A DNA stretch of 64,000 nucleotides from Verrucomicrobiales bacterium (GCA_002698785.1 PAAG01000043.1:1-64000); one strand, 5' to 3'; positions 1-9,600 are shown, numbered from the stretch's first letter. Numbers and translations are program-made. Notes: generated from the sequence alone by a model not told the origin.

Positions 1-320
1 AGGTGCCTTTCGCGCCAGCGGGCTCATACAATCATCGGAGGAATTACCTCAGGAAAATGATCGAGCCTCTGTGCCTTCCAGCCACTCACGGGTGTTGCAA
101 GCACCTGCGGGTTCTTCCAAAGACACTGCCATTTTTCTTCCCAACCTGTCACGCACGAGGTCGCCTAACCGACTTCATACATTCAATCATTTTCGTCTAA
201 CGCCTCCCTCGGCAGCGGCAGAATCTGCGACAGCCGAACCATCATTCCCTCCGATTGGTCCTTCGTAGCCGTGGCGAAGAACGGATCATTTTGAAAAACC
301 GACCAACAACCGGTGCAGGT
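1..320. other. No gene recognised left of the IS element
   Basis: Short open frames exist on the + strand here, but none has a recognisable domain, a plausible signal peptide or a good start context. The stretch could be the edge of a gene lying mostly outside the window, possibly interrupted by the insertion sequence that begins near 321. Nothing further can be supported. Confidence 0.4.
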
Positions 321-363
321 TCAGAACATAGGTAACACCGGTGGTTCAGAACATAGGTAACAC
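321..363. repeat. Left IS end, doubled terminal repeat
   Basis: Two identical direct copies of tcagaacataggtaacac (321-338 and 346-363) with a 25-bp period. This matches the arrangement at the other end in inverted orientation, and suggests two transposase-binding sites per end. Confidence 0.85.
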
Positions 364-399
364 TCTGGCGCGGGAAGCGAGCGAAAGCGAAGCTTCCCG

Positions 400-1647
400 A
401 TGCCGTGGAAAGAGACCTGTAAAATGGACCAACGAATCGAATTTGCGATGAAAGCGCTCACCACCGACAACTTCAGCGAACTCTGCAAAGCCTACGGCAT
501 CAGTCGCAGAGTGGGCTACAAGTGGCGGGAGCGCTTCGTAGCCGAAGGCATCTCCGGTATGCAGGAGCAGAGCCGCCGCCCCAACAGCCACGCCAACGAA
601 CTCTCCGAGGCCGCAGTCTGCGAAATCATCCGACTCAAACAAGCCCATCCCCACTGGGGGCCCCGCAAGATCCGCGAACTCTATCGTCGCAAGCATCCCG
701 GTGACACGCCCAGCGAGAGCTCCTTCAAACGTGTTCTCGAAAAAGCTGGCCTGACTCAACCCCGCAAACGCCGCCGAGCAGCCCAAAGCGGTCGTCTTGC
801 AGCCGGTCGCAAAGCCGAAGCTCCCAACGACATCTGGACCGTAGACTTCAAAGGCTGGTGGTTCGGAGGTCAAGACAAGAAGCGCGTCGAGCCCCTCACC
901 GTGCGCGACGAACACAGCCGAATGATCCTGGAACTTCGAGCCCTCGACAACGCCCGAACCGACACAGTGAAGAGCTGCTTTGAAGCCCTCTTTGAAAACC
1001 ACGGCTTGCCCCGAGCGATCCGTAGCGACAACGGGCCGCCCTTCGCCAGCACCAACGGCCTCCATGGATTGAGCCGCCTCTCCGCTTGGTGGCTGGCTCT
1101 CGGCATCGACCTTGAGCGAGGTCGCCCTGGTTGCCCCCAGGACAACGGAGCCCACGAACGCATGCATCGCGATATCAGCCGTGAACTGCAATCTCGCCGC
1201 ATCGGCCGCGACCAGGACGCCTTCGATCAATGGAGAGAAGAATACAATACCGAGCGGCCCCACGAAGCGATTGGGATGGCCGTTCCGGCGGAACGCTACA
1301 CGCCATCAGAGCAAAGCTATCAGGGCACCCCTGACGAGCTTGACTACGAGGGGCTTGAAACCCGCAAAGTTCACCGTCGTCGTGGAACCATTACCTACCA
1401 CAAAGAATCGATCATGCTCTCCACCTGCCTCGGCGGTTGGGAGGTAGGGCTGGGAGAATACACCGGTGACTTACAGGAAGTCTGGTTCGCCAACCTCCTG
1501 CTCGGTCACCTCGACACCGAAACCCTGGCATTTATCCCGTCCGATCCTACCCGGGAAACGGCGGCCAGCGTTGCTTCGCCCGACTCCGCTACGCTCCGTC
1601 GGACGAAGCAACGCAAATCGAAACTCAAACCCAAATCACAACACTGA
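400..1647 (+). CDS. IS481-family DDE transposase
   Basis: 415-residue transposase that would catalyse strand transfer of the surrounding element. An N-terminal helix-turn-helix (about residues 12-60, with the motif CKAYGISRRVGYKW) is followed by a second winged-helix-like segment around the HWGPRKI motif. A retroviral-type integrase core runs from about residue 140. The likely catalytic triad is D149 (in WTVDF), D210 (in RSDNGPPF) and E253 (in DNGAHERMH). The start MPWKETCKMDQR resembles the usual N-terminus of this family, so 400 is preferred over the ATG at 424. The frame is full length with no frameshift. A 35-residue tail after the core is rich in K, S and R. There are no other genes in the element. 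Family assignment is firm; activity is inference. Confidence 0.92.
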   Translation: MPWKETCKMDQRIEFAMKALTTDNFSELCKAYGISRRVGYKWRERFVAEGISGMQEQSRRPNSHANELSEAAVCEIIRLKQAHPHWGPRKIRELYRRKHPGDTPSESSFKRVLEKAGLTQPRKRRRAAQSGRLAAGRKAEAPNDIWTVDFKGWWFGGQDKKRVEPLTVRDEHSRMILELRALDNARTDTVKSCFEALFENHGLPRAIRSDNGPPFASTNGLHGLSRLSAWWLALGIDLERGRPGCPQDNGAHERMHRDISRELQSRRIGRDQDAFDQWREEYNTERPHEAIGMAVPAERYTPSEQSYQGTPDELDYEGLETRKVHRRRGTITYHKESIMLSTCLGGWEVGLGEYTGDLQEVWFANLLLGHLDTETLAFIPSDPTRETAASVASPDSATLRRTKQRKSKLKPKSQH

Positions 1648-1670
1648 ACCTGTAACCCTAAACACAAAAA

Positions 1671-1713
1671 GTGTTACCTATGTATTGACCCAAATGTGTT
1701 ACCTATGTTCTGA
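1671..1713. repeat. Right IS end, doubled terminal repeat
   Basis: Inverted counterparts of the left-end motif: gtgttacctatgtattga at 1671 (one mismatch) and gtgttacctatgttctga at 1696 (exact), again with a 25-bp period. Confidence 0.85.
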
Positions 1714-1733
1714 CTGCGCCCCGGCAAAGCCAC

Positions 1734-1775
1734 TCCTAACTCCTAACTCCTAACTCCTAACTCCTAACTCCTAAC
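1734..1775. repeat. Perfect heptamer array, 6 x tcctaac
   Basis: Six uninterrupted copies of the 7-mer tcctaac lie 20 bp beyond the right IS end and run into the 3' end of the minus-strand gene whose stop is at 1771. Degenerate relatives of the same unit occur at 49611-49645 and 49712-49732. The pattern resembles the heptanucleotide short tandem repeats known from cyanobacterial genomes. Confidence 0.9.
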
Positions 1776-2643
1776 AAAGCAACCGCAACCGCTTCTTCAA
1801 CTTGCGCACTTTCTTGGCAATTCTGCGTGCGGCCGACGCCTTACCAGCTCGCTTGAGCTTTTTCTGCCGCTTCTGGAGCTTCCTGATCTTGCGCTTCAAC
1901 TTCGCAATGGTCGCAGGGTTCGTCGGAACGAACTCAGGATACACAGTCGCCGTCATCGGTGGCGGAGACCCAAAACTCGTCGAGCTATCATTGAAGATCA
2001 GGCGCACGAACTCAACCGCATGCTCATCAGTCGCAGTATTGAACGCCCGCACCTGGACGAACCCCTTTGTCCTTGCCCCCTTATTGATCCGCGAATCTTG
2101 AAACGTCACCGGCACAAAACCAGTCACATCATTCGGCGTCCCGTTGTTCTGACCAACACTGTAGGAAAAAGCACCTCCCGCCACGGAGGCGATGTAACTA
2201 CTGACCGTAGAGCCAAACAAGCCCGACGCATACGCCGCAATCCCGAAGTCGTAGCCCACCAGAGCACTGGACGAAGAGTTGGAGCTGACCGGCTCAAACC
2301 GGCGACTCCCCACACGCAGCATTGTCCCAGTAAAGACCTGGTAATTGATGACGAAACTCTCACTCTTCGCAATATCGACGACCAAATCGAGCAAGTCGTC
2401 CTCCCCATCGCCAGTGATGTCCCGGTCGATATCATCAGTGAGAACCTCTCCGATAACCGAGGCACTGCTTCCCGTCAGCTCGATCTGCACTTGCCCTCCG
2501 CTGGCGCTGGTCGCCGCGCCGACTCCGACCGCAGCAGAAGAAACAGCCATCCATTTCCAGCGGTCTTTAGCCTCCACGGACGAAAACCCGTCGGCCTTCC
2601 CTGGCTTCACCATCTCGTCCCTATTTTCACGCTCCGTTTTCAT
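1771..2643 (-). CDS. Secreted protein with basic C-terminal tail
   Basis: About 290 residues. I do not recognise a catalytic family. A long polar N-terminus (KTERENRDEMVKPGK) precedes a hydrophobic segment (WMAVSSAAVGVGAATSASG), which looks like a signal peptide or anchor. The middle is beta-rich and Ser/Gly-rich (about residues 60-240). It ends in a strand pattern, GFVPVTF...GFVQVRAF...VEFVRLIFND, resembling ectodomains of PEP-CTERM-type exported proteins. The last 45 residues are almost all K, R, L, I and A in a two-helix pattern split by a RAGK turn. The same kind of tail occurs on the genes at 54637, 56319 and 63538. The open frame extends to a TTG at 2682, but the ATG at 2643 is preferred. 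It is divergent from the reductase at 2857. Function unknown; export is likely. Confidence 0.72.
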   Translation of the reverse strand: MKTERENRDEMVKPGKADGFSSVEAKDRWKWMAVSSAAVGVGAATSASGGQVQIELTGSSASVIGEVLTDDIDRDITGDGEDDLLDLVVDIAKSESFVINYQVFTGTMLRVGSRRFEPVSSNSSSSALVGYDFGIAAYASGLFGSTVSSYIASVAGGAFSYSVGQNNGTPNDVTGFVPVTFQDSRINKGARTKGFVQVRAFNTATDEHAVEFVRLIFNDSSTSFGSPPPMTATVYPEFVPTNPATIAKLKRKIRKLQKRQKKLKRAGKASAARRIAKKVRKLKKRLRLLC

Positions 2644-2856
2644 AGCAGGCTCAACGAAAGATTGTTTCAAACCTCCGGCCAACTAACTCTCCACATAGAC
2701 CAAACAACCACTGAAATCTACAGGGAATGTCAGCCAATATCGCCACTCGACCCAAGAACATTCGGTTCCTCGACTTTACTCGAAACCATCCCAGTCCGGC
2801 CGATTCATTCCCAAACCCTGTAAGGTTCCCAATCCTCGAAAGTCCAACCACAAGTC

Positions 2857-3780
2857 ATGGGGAAAACCATATACATACTCGGATGCGGAGCAGTCGGCTT
2901 TCCGCTGGCGGTCTACTTGTCCAAAGCGGGCCGCAATGTAGTAGCAGTTCGAACCAGTGCCCGAGGCAGCGTACCGCCTACAACAGACGTCACGATCCAC
3001 GATCCGACGGGTGCGGTGACCGCAGCCCTCCCGACGATCAACCTCAACAACCTGGATCGTGCCGAGGGACTCTTCATTGTATCAGCAAAGTCATACGCCA
3101 ACCCTTCGATCGCGGAAGCGCTTGTAAACCACCATTGCCAGGGCCCAGTGGTCCTTCTCCAGAACGGCATCGATGTGGAGTCCCCGTTTCTCAGGGCGGG
3201 ATGTAGAGACCTCTATCGATGTGTCGTGTATCTCACGAGTCAGTCGAAATCCGAAACCGAGTTTTCCTTTCGCTCCATCGCCATTTCCCCCATCGGGACA
3301 GTAAAGGGAGATGCACAGACATTGGAGGAATGTGTCAGGGAACTCCACACGGATTCATTCCCCTTTCGCGCCGAGGACAACATCGACAAGGCCGTCTGGA
3401 AAAAGGCAATCTGCAACGTCGTTTTCAACTCAGTCTGCCCTCTTCTCGAAGTCGACAACAGCGTATTTGCAAAGGATAAGGCTGCGGCCGACATCGCCCG
3501 CAACTTGGTGAGCGAATGCCTCACCCTGACAGAGCGACTCGGAATCGACCTCACTCAAGAAGAAGTGCTCGCGCAGATCATGACGATCAGCGAAAACTCG
3601 ACCCAGCTCATCTCTACCCTGCAGGACATCCGCGCAGGTCGAAAGACCGAGATCGACTCGCTCAACATCGCCATGGCAAATCTCGGAGCGACCCTCGATC
3701 CACCTGTAGCACTACCTCAGGTAGAGCTGCTGGGAAAGATGACATTGGAAAAGTCCGCCCTCTCAATGCGACAGGACTAA
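2857..3780 (+). CDS. Ketopantoate reductase family (PanE/ApbA) protein
   Basis: 307-residue NAD(P)H-dependent reductase of the 2-dehydropantoate 2-reductase family, which reduces ketopantoate to pantoate on the coenzyme A pathway. The N-terminus shows the Rossmann signature ILGCGAVGFPLAVYLSKAG. The C-terminal helical domain (from about residue 165) carries the typical VWKKAICNVVFNSVCPLLE segment with the Lys and Asn used for substrate binding. The closing SEN..Q..STLQDIRAGRKTEIDSLN contains the Glu/Ser region of the active site. Length matches the family. It stands alone without panB or panC, so it may be a paralogue acting on another 2-keto acid, and I withhold a symbol. The start has no strong ribosome binding site but matches the first Rossmann strand. 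Confidence 0.86.
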   Translation: MGKTIYILGCGAVGFPLAVYLSKAGRNVVAVRTSARGSVPPTTDVTIHDPTGAVTAALPTINLNNLDRAEGLFIVSAKSYANPSIAEALVNHHCQGPVVLLQNGIDVESPFLRAGCRDLYRCVVYLTSQSKSETEFSFRSIAISPIGTVKGDAQTLEECVRELHTDSFPFRAEDNIDKAVWKKAICNVVFNSVCPLLEVDNSVFAKDKAAADIARNLVSECLTLTERLGIDLTQEEVLAQIMTISENSTQLISTLQDIRAGRKTEIDSLNIAMANLGATLDPPVALPQVELLGKMTLEKSALSMRQD

Positions 3781-3789
3781 TCCAAAACC

Positions 3790-4365
3790 CTACACCAGAA
3801 CCGCGCTTCTCATGACGAGCAGCTCGGCAATCGCATCGATGAACTCATCCAGGTCACCAGGATTGCGACTCGTGATGAGATTATCATGAACCACAACGCT
3901 TTGGTCCACCACTTCAGCCCCGGCATTTTCAAGGTCCTCCCGCACCGACTCAAAAGAAGTCACCTTTCGGTCCTTCAGATCGATCGCGTTAACGAGGATC
4001 TGCGGTGCATGGCAGATAGCCGCAACGAGAAGCCCTTTCCGCTGAAACTGCTCCACAAACTCGAGCGCTTCCTCATCCGTTCGAAGCGTGTCAGGATTCA
4101 GCACCCCACCCGGAAGAATGAGAGCATCGTAGTCTTCGACATCCGCATCGGCGATACACAGGTCGACAGTGTGCTCCTCGCTCCAGTCGGCCTTTTCATC
4201 CGACCACGCGCGAACCTGGCTCTGATCATCCGGAGTAATGACTTCGACCATCGCGCCAGCCCGTTCGAGCTGATCGATCGGCTCAGTAAATTCCGTTTCT
4301 TCAAATCCATCGGTGACGAGGACCGCCACACGAATTCCATCTAGAGAAGGTAGTCTAAAATTCAT
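3790..4365 (-). CDS. DJ-1/PfpI family protein (YhbO-like)
   Basis: 191 residues from the ATG at 4365, which follows a ggggag-like ribosome binding site at very short spacing. The open frame continues upstream, but that extension lacks family similarity. DJ-1/PfpI proteins are stress-associated class-I amidotransferase-like hydrolases reported to act as deglycases, glyoxalases or proteases. Visible features are the strand ILTDGFEETEF-like start (RVAVLVTDGFEETEF) with the conserved Glu, the LILPGGVLNPDTLR loop and the nucleophile elbow AAICHAPQIL with Cys followed by His. The closing segment LITSRNPGDLDEFIDA is typical of PfpI/YhbO. It lies convergent with the reductase at 3780 and next to a YetF-like gene and a DUF2383 gene, a combination suggestive of stress response (inference). 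Confidence 0.9.
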   Translation of the reverse strand: MNFRLPSLDGIRVAVLVTDGFEETEFTEPIDQLERAGAMVEVITPDDQSQVRAWSDEKADWSEEHTVDLCIADADVEDYDALILPGGVLNPDTLRTDEEALEFVEQFQRKGLLVAAICHAPQILVNAIDLKDRKVTSFESVREDLENAGAEVVDQSVVVHDNLITSRNPGDLDEFIDAIAELLVMRSAVLV

Positions 4366-4530
4366 GCTCCCCGGTTGGCGCAACTTACCGGCCAACGAGA
4401 CCGCAAACAACAATCCCCTGACAATGAAAGAATTACAAAACCACCGAGCATCACAGCCCTCCAACCGATCAGGGACAAATGCAACCACGCCCTTGCATTT
4501 CGCTACCGAGCAAAGGCAGGGGCGAGAAGC

Positions 4531-5061
4531 TCACACCGTCTTCACGCCCTCCAGTATCGGGTCATCGATATCCCCGTATTTCAATTCCGCACTGTGGAGA
4601 ACAGTGACATCTCCCGTAGTTTCAAAAACAACCGCCGCAACTTCCTCAAAGCGGAACGCATTCGCCTCGCGCAGCTTCGACATGAGGTCGGACTTCGTCA
4701 CCCCCGTCGACTTCAGATTTTCCTCGATAATCTCACCATTCTTCATCAAGAGCACCGGATTATTATCGAGCAACTTCGTCGCTCCCGGAATGCGCTTTCG
4801 GAGATGTGCGACCACCCATTGCCCGAGAAAGAGAGCACACAGCGCCGCCAATCCCAACCCGAGAGCCGGGTCCGGCGTCGCGATAATCGAAGCGAACAGA
4901 GAACCCACCGCCACCGTCATCGCGAAATCGGCCGCAGACATTTTCGAAAAACTCCTCAGCCCGAAAATCCGACAATACACAATGATTGCCGCATAGACGA
5001 CAACCGCACTAACAAACATCCCCACAATACCAGGCGAACTAAACTCGAACCATTTACTCAT
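4531..5061 (-). CDS. YetF/DUF421-like membrane protein
   Basis: About 176 residues from the ATG at 5061. Three hydrophobic helices occupy roughly residues 10-90 (around FVSAVVVYAAIIVYCRIFG, DFAMTVAVGSLFASIIA and LGLAALCALFLGQWVVAHL). The RSFSKMSAADFAMTVAVGS segment is characteristic of the family. The soluble DUF421 domain follows (DNNPVLLMKNGEIIEENLKS...LMSKLREANAF...EVAAVVFETTGDVTVL). Bacillus YetF-type proteins are membrane proteins of uncertain role linked to spores and stress. The open frame reaches 5151, but the added N-terminus is not family-like. Convergent or antisense frames over this gene are shadows. Confidence 0.88.
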   Translation of the reverse strand: MSKWFEFSSPGIVGMFVSAVVVYAAIIVYCRIFGLRSFSKMSAADFAMTVAVGSLFASIIATPDPALGLGLAALCALFLGQWVVAHLRKRIPGATKLLDNNPVLLMKNGEIIEENLKSTGVTKSDLMSKLREANAFRFEEVAAVVFETTGDVTVLHSAELKYGDIDDPILEGVKTV

Positions 5062-5151
5062 ACACAAGGGAACGCGCTCCCCTCTCTTCTGGAGACATTT
5101 ATTCTCTCCCACCCCGCCTTTCGCGCTCACCACTACCCAGCAGGAACACAA

Positions 5152-5640
5152 ATGGCATCACCATTGCAAGAGAGTAGTTGCAAACGGCAGGCCGCCTGGC
5201 CTCGCAAACACTACGCATTGCCCAAAATGAGATCGCTACAGGAGTTCTTAAAGAATGGAGAGAGAAAAAGACAATCCCCTGATAACAAGGGAATTACCGC
5301 ACAACCATCTTCAGTGGACCAATCCACAGACCCCATAAAACAGAGCAATACCAACGCCAATCCCGACAATGCAGCGTGCAAGGCAGAACGCATCGAGGAC
5401 ACATGCGAAATGCTCGATTCAGCCACAGAGAAAGATTCCCGGCCCAAGACGAGCCAAGAGAAAAATGGCGTAATCGAGGCCACCGAAACCCTCCGAGACC
5501 AGCACGCCGAACACTACGAAATAAAGCCCGACGGCAGCGTCCGCTACTACTCGAAAAAGCTAGGGAAAGACGAAGTGGCCGTTTTTCTCAAAGACACCCA
5601 GAAGCCGAAGAAAAGGTCTGGACGCCGCTCCGTAGCCTGA
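5152..5640 (+). CDS. Hypothetical hydrophilic protein
   Basis: About 162 residues from the ATG at 5152; later ATGs at 5227 and about 5410 are also possible. I recognise no domain. The protein is hydrophilic and low in hydrophobic residues until the C-terminal segment HYEIKPDGSVRYYSKKLGKDE, which looks like genuine beta structure, and ends in a K/R-rich tail. It is followed 47 bp later by the DUF2383 gene on the same strand and may be co-transcribed. The first half, roughly to residue 90, could be non-coding leader, because a similar 45-bp sequence occurs outside coding context at about 4399. Coding status of the C-terminal half is likelier than of the N-terminal half. Confidence 0.45.
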   Translation: MASPLQESSCKRQAAWPRKHYALPKMRSLQEFLKNGERKRQSPDNKGITAQPSSVDQSTDPIKQSNTNANPDNAACKAERIEDTCEMLDSATEKDSRPKTSQEKNGVIEATETLRDQHAEHYEIKPDGSVRYYSKKLGKDEVAVFLKDTQKPKKRSGRRSVA

Positions 5641-5687
5641 CACAACCCTTTCACCCAACACAAATCCCAAGACTCCCCAACATCCCC

Positions 5688-6146
5688 ATGAGCACACCTA
5701 CCACTACCAAAACCACCGAATGCATCGAGGCGTGTAACACACTACTACTCCGCGAACGCTCCGCTGTCGCAGCCTATCAGTCCGCCGCCGACAAATTCCC
5801 CGGCCAGCCAATCTCTGGCGACCTCCAGACCATGTGCGAGACCCACCGCGACTCCGTCGACCTGCTCGAATCCAGCATACGCGAGATGGGTGGCGAGCCA
5901 GAAGTGGGTCCCGTCAACTGGGGCGTGCACGCCAACGCCATCCAGCAGACACCTCGCCTTTATGGATCCGAGTCCGCCGTCGAGAACCTCAAAAACTGCG
6001 AAAAGGACAACGAGAAAAGCTACGGCGACGTGCTCGAAAATCGAGCCCTCCTTCCCGAATCCGAGGCGCTGCTCAAGGACACACTTTTGCCCCGAGTGGT
6101 GAAACATATCAAAACTCTTGAACAAATCGAACAGTCCGCAAACTAA
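5688..6146 (+). CDS. DUF2383 (PA2169-type) four-helix-bundle protein
   Basis: 152 residues. The pattern CIEACNTLLLRERSAVAAYQSAADKF...CETHRDSVDLLESSIREMGG matches the DUF2383 ferritin-like helical family, in which a pair of long helices carries acidic and His residues. A second helical pair follows (NLKNCEKDNEKSYGDVLENRALL...TLLPRVVKHIKTLEQIEQS). Function of the family is unsettled; stress-related or metal-binding roles have been suggested from its ferritin-like fold. The ATG at 5688 is chosen because the upstream part of the open frame is a shadow of the preceding gene. No signal peptide. Likely cytoplasmic and possibly co-transcribed with the small genes on either side. Confidence 0.82.
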   Translation: MSTPTTTKTTECIEACNTLLLRERSAVAAYQSAADKFPGQPISGDLQTMCETHRDSVDLLESSIREMGGEPEVGPVNWGVHANAIQQTPRLYGSESAVENLKNCEKDNEKSYGDVLENRALLPESEALLKDTLLPRVVKHIKTLEQIEQSAN

Positions 6147-6206
6147 CCTCTATTGATTTCGGCACTGGCGTGCTTCCACCACACGCCGCCGCCGGGATTC
6201 CCTCCA

Positions 6207-6602
6207 ATGAAGACCAACGAGCCCACCGAAGACGCCAGTCCCAATAACGACTGGGAAACCCGCTGCGAAAACCTCGAAGAAGAGATCCGCAAGGATTTCC
6301 CCCGAGTCCCCTTCGAAGACATCAGCCCCATCTCTGCCAACGAAGCAGATGAAACCACGACAGACGACATTCCCAACATCACGGGCCTGACCCTCGTCTG
6401 CGACGAAGACCGAAACGACAAGAGCTCCCTCGTCGTCGATCACATCTCCGAATTCTCCGTAACCGAAGAAGAGATGATCGAAGCCGAAGCCAGCTTCGAG
6501 AACCTCGGTCGCCGCCTCAACAAAATCGCCTACGAACTCGACCTCTCCGTCTCCTCCGAACGCGCCCACCCCATGGCCATGGAGCTGGATGTAGAAAGGT
6601 GA
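6207..6602 (+). CDS. Hypothetical acidic protein
   Basis: 131 residues from the ATG at 6207 (MKTNEPTEDASPNNDWE). No family recognised. The protein is strongly acidic, with long runs of E and D and few aromatic residues. A helical segment near residues 85-115 (VTEEEMIEAEASFENLGRRLNKIAYEL) could be amphipathic. There is no signal peptide or membrane segment. It follows the DUF2383 gene by about 60 bp on the same strand and converges on the TIR gene, whose stop lies only 6 bp away. Codon use resembles the neighbours, so it is probably a real gene. Confidence 0.65.
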   Translation: MKTNEPTEDASPNNDWETRCENLEEEIRKDFPRVPFEDISPISANEADETTTDDIPNITGLTLVCDEDRNDKSSLVVDHISEFSVTEEEMIEAEASFENLGRRLNKIAYELDLSVSSERAHPMAMELDVER

Positions 6603-6608
6603 AGAGAG

Positions 6609-9600
6609 TTACGTGTCTAATTCCGATGCTTCACTTGGCAAATCATTGTAACCGAAACTTTCGCCAAATAAATTCGCCACCGACTCCAGTGCATCTTCCA
6701 CTCTTGGTCTTTCAACGGGTTTCTTGATTTGCCGAATCCCCAACGCCTTGGCCTGCTTGAGGAAAAGAAAAAGCTGCCCTTTGAAATCAACCGGTTCCCT
6801 GCGCATTTTCGAAAGCTTTCTCTCAATCTCTGCTAGAGCAATTTTTTCAGCTGCCCCAACACACACAGGCCACTTCAAAAACTCCGCCAACTCTTGAACA
6901 GACAGAGCACTGCAGTAACTCCTTAGGAACCCTAAGCGATAATCTTCAATCTCCGTTTCATACTCCGAAGCCACTGCATCGCCTTCGACTGATTGAGTCA
7001 GCATCTGCGAGACAGCAAAATTCGTCAGCTCTGCACTTCCTCCAAATCTTCGCGACAAGGTAGCAAGGGTAAAGGCCGCATCACTCAAAAAGACACGATC
7101 CCCTTCGAGGGAGAGTGACTCAGATGCTACCGCTTCCACCAGGTGAGTCATTACCTCATTTCTTACTGCGCTCCCCGATTTCTCAAGAAATCTATCCAGC
7201 CATTGCAGGCTCGAGTACGAAGCCCCTTCGATTCGATTAACACGCGCTCTTTCAAAATCAATAAAGCCGGTTGCTCCCTCAATGGCCAAACTCGCTGGAA
7301 TCTTATCAGCCAGAGAACCCAATGCATAGCGAACCGATCCATCTCCGCCTTTCAACTTCTGGATGAGAAAATGAACCTCAGCCTTCATTTCTCCAAACTC
7401 AAGAACCTGCCCCAACTCACCGATTGCCGCGGCGAAAGAACTGACAGTCAAATACTCCCTTTCCGACTGAACGGCTTCGAACAACACTTTCACGGCAGGC
7501 AAAGCGAAAGCACGAGATGGTTCTTCAGAAAGAAATTCCAACACATACTCAAGCCCTTGAATCGCTCTATGATTTTCGCTCATCTTCATTTCCGCCAACG
7601 CGATTTTGAGGAGATGTAGCCGATCCTCAAGACCGGCTTTTCTTCCCAGTCTCCCGACTAAGTCGGCGAGCGCATAGTTTTGATCATGGATCGACAGGGT
7701 TGCGGTATCGAAGCTCGAACGCGAAACACTCTCTATCGCAAACGCCGCAACAGCGTGAATGATTTTCGGTGGAGCAACTTCACATAACTCTAGCAAAGCA
7801 TCCATGTAGTAAACCAAGCTGTCTTCGTCTGTAACGTGCGGGATTTCATTGATCAAATTCCTGGCCACTTCCACATCCTCCTGATTTCGGATTTTCCACC
7901 CACTATCTACGAGTTCGGAGACAATAAAGGTTTTGGATTCCGTGTTTTCCGAATCAGCCAAATACTGAATAAGTTCGTCATGATTCTCTCCCTTTCGAAT
8001 CTCGATCAGCGACTTGTCCTTGTCAGACACGCCTTTGATCTGATCTATCGCCCAAGCGATATCCGTTCTGTCCTCCAATCCGAAGTCGCTCAAACGGGAC
8101 TCGAGAAAGCCAAGTGCTTTTGTCCTTTCAGATTCGGTCACGTATTCACTTAAATCAGCCAGCCCTTCCCCAGCCATGGTGACATCCTTCGCATCCAAAT
8201 CACCTTCCAGAGCAGTAAGTAGCATTTCGAAAAGTCGATTTGTGAACTCCGGTGTAGCTTCCAGCGTTCTCTCGCTCATCACCCAAGTGAGATTAACAAT
8301 TACATCGAGATGCTCAGAGGTCGAGAGAACGTCGAACACCGGCTTGATCCAGGTATACATTTCTTCATCGGGGATCGACTCGTCTACCAACAAGAGAGCC
8401 TGCTTGTATCCCTTTTGCTTCTCAGGCGAGTTGCCTGCCTCCTTCAAATCTGCCAGGATTCTCTTGTTCAACTCTATAGAATCGTCCGGCGTGAGAGGGA
8501 CATGCAATTGACTAAGAACATCGAAGAGGTCATCTGAAATATCATCGTCTGCTGTTTTTAATCTCTCCAATACAGCCTTCGCCATATCAAAGGCTTCCAC
8601 ATTGTCCAGCTCTTCACAGCAAGCCCAATAAATCCCCGAAACCACCGAGAAAAGCGAAGCGTTATACCCGTGATCTTCTACCAAATGTGGAAATACCACT
8701 CTCGCCATTTCCTTCTTGGAATCAGCATCAACGTGATCCATTAACGTGCGAAAGGAGACTAGAAATCGGCTTGAATACCTAGAGTCAAAGCCTGATGTCA
8801 GAAGGATACTGAGTAGGTCCACCGCTTCGATTCCTGCTTCAGATGGAGAGAGTTTCCGGCTCAAATTACCTATGGCTACAATTCGAGCCTCCAACGATAC
8901 AAACTCATTGCGATTGACGATATCCTGAGGTGATTCTCGAATCGATGTTTTAATCTGCGTAATAACCGGCTGCGTTGTCTCCGAATCCCATCCCTCACTA
9001 AGAACAATCAAAGCCCGATTGAGTTCTCCCAGTTCCTCCTCACTCAGGGGACTTGCGAGCCTCTCTGCAAATCCCCTCGCAACAACAACCTCGTTTTGTT
9101 GAAACTTAGAATAGAGATCGTAGTTGATCCCCATAGCCGCACGCTTTCCCCTTCCATTTCCACGGGCCGCACGGAGGAAGGTTGCGGTATCCGAAATCCA
9201 GAAATCCACTATCCCTTCCCGAACTCTATGGGAAGATTCTGGAAGCTCCGAGAGTTCCCATAACGCGCTCGTTTCGTCAGATGACGACGAGTCAGCGCCC
9301 GATACTCCAATCGTTCGCATAAAGAGAGTAACAAAAGCTTTCTCCGCTGCCTTTTTCTGCTGAGTTGCGGCATACCCCAACCATCCTGCCAGTATCGCCA
9401 AAGCAAGAAAAAGCATCGCGGTGGCAGCAAACCAATGAACCCGCTTTTCTTCCTGGCGAAGCAGGTTGAAAGATTCTCTTAATTCCTCCGTGACGTGAGG
9501 AGAAGGGCCGTGTAGTAGCGCTTCATCGATCTCATTGATCCGAAGCTTGTCGGCATTCAAAATATCAAGCAATGCACTGTCAGACTCCTTGGAAAAAGTG

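Larger units (their letters stand above)
321..1713 (+). mobile_element. IS481-like insertion sequence
   Basis: One transposase gene is bounded by inverted copies of the 18-mer tcagaacataggtaacac. The outermost copies (321-338 and the reverse complement at 1696-1713) are identical. Each end also carries a second, inner copy 25 bp further in (346-363 and, with one mismatch, 1671-1688). Total length about 1.39 kb fits an IS481-family element. No clear target-site duplication is visible outside the repeats, so the exact boundary may extend a few bases, since gcag precedes the motif on both ends in inverted sense. The transposase frame is intact, so the element may be active. Confidence 0.82.

Noticed and set aside
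346-1263. 305-codon minus-strand open frame over the transposase
   Set aside because: Mirror of the intact DDE transposase; no family features.
4375-5151. First part of a long plus-strand frame covering DJ-1 and YetF genes
   Set aside because: Antisense to two recognised genes; only the part from 5152 on is outside them.
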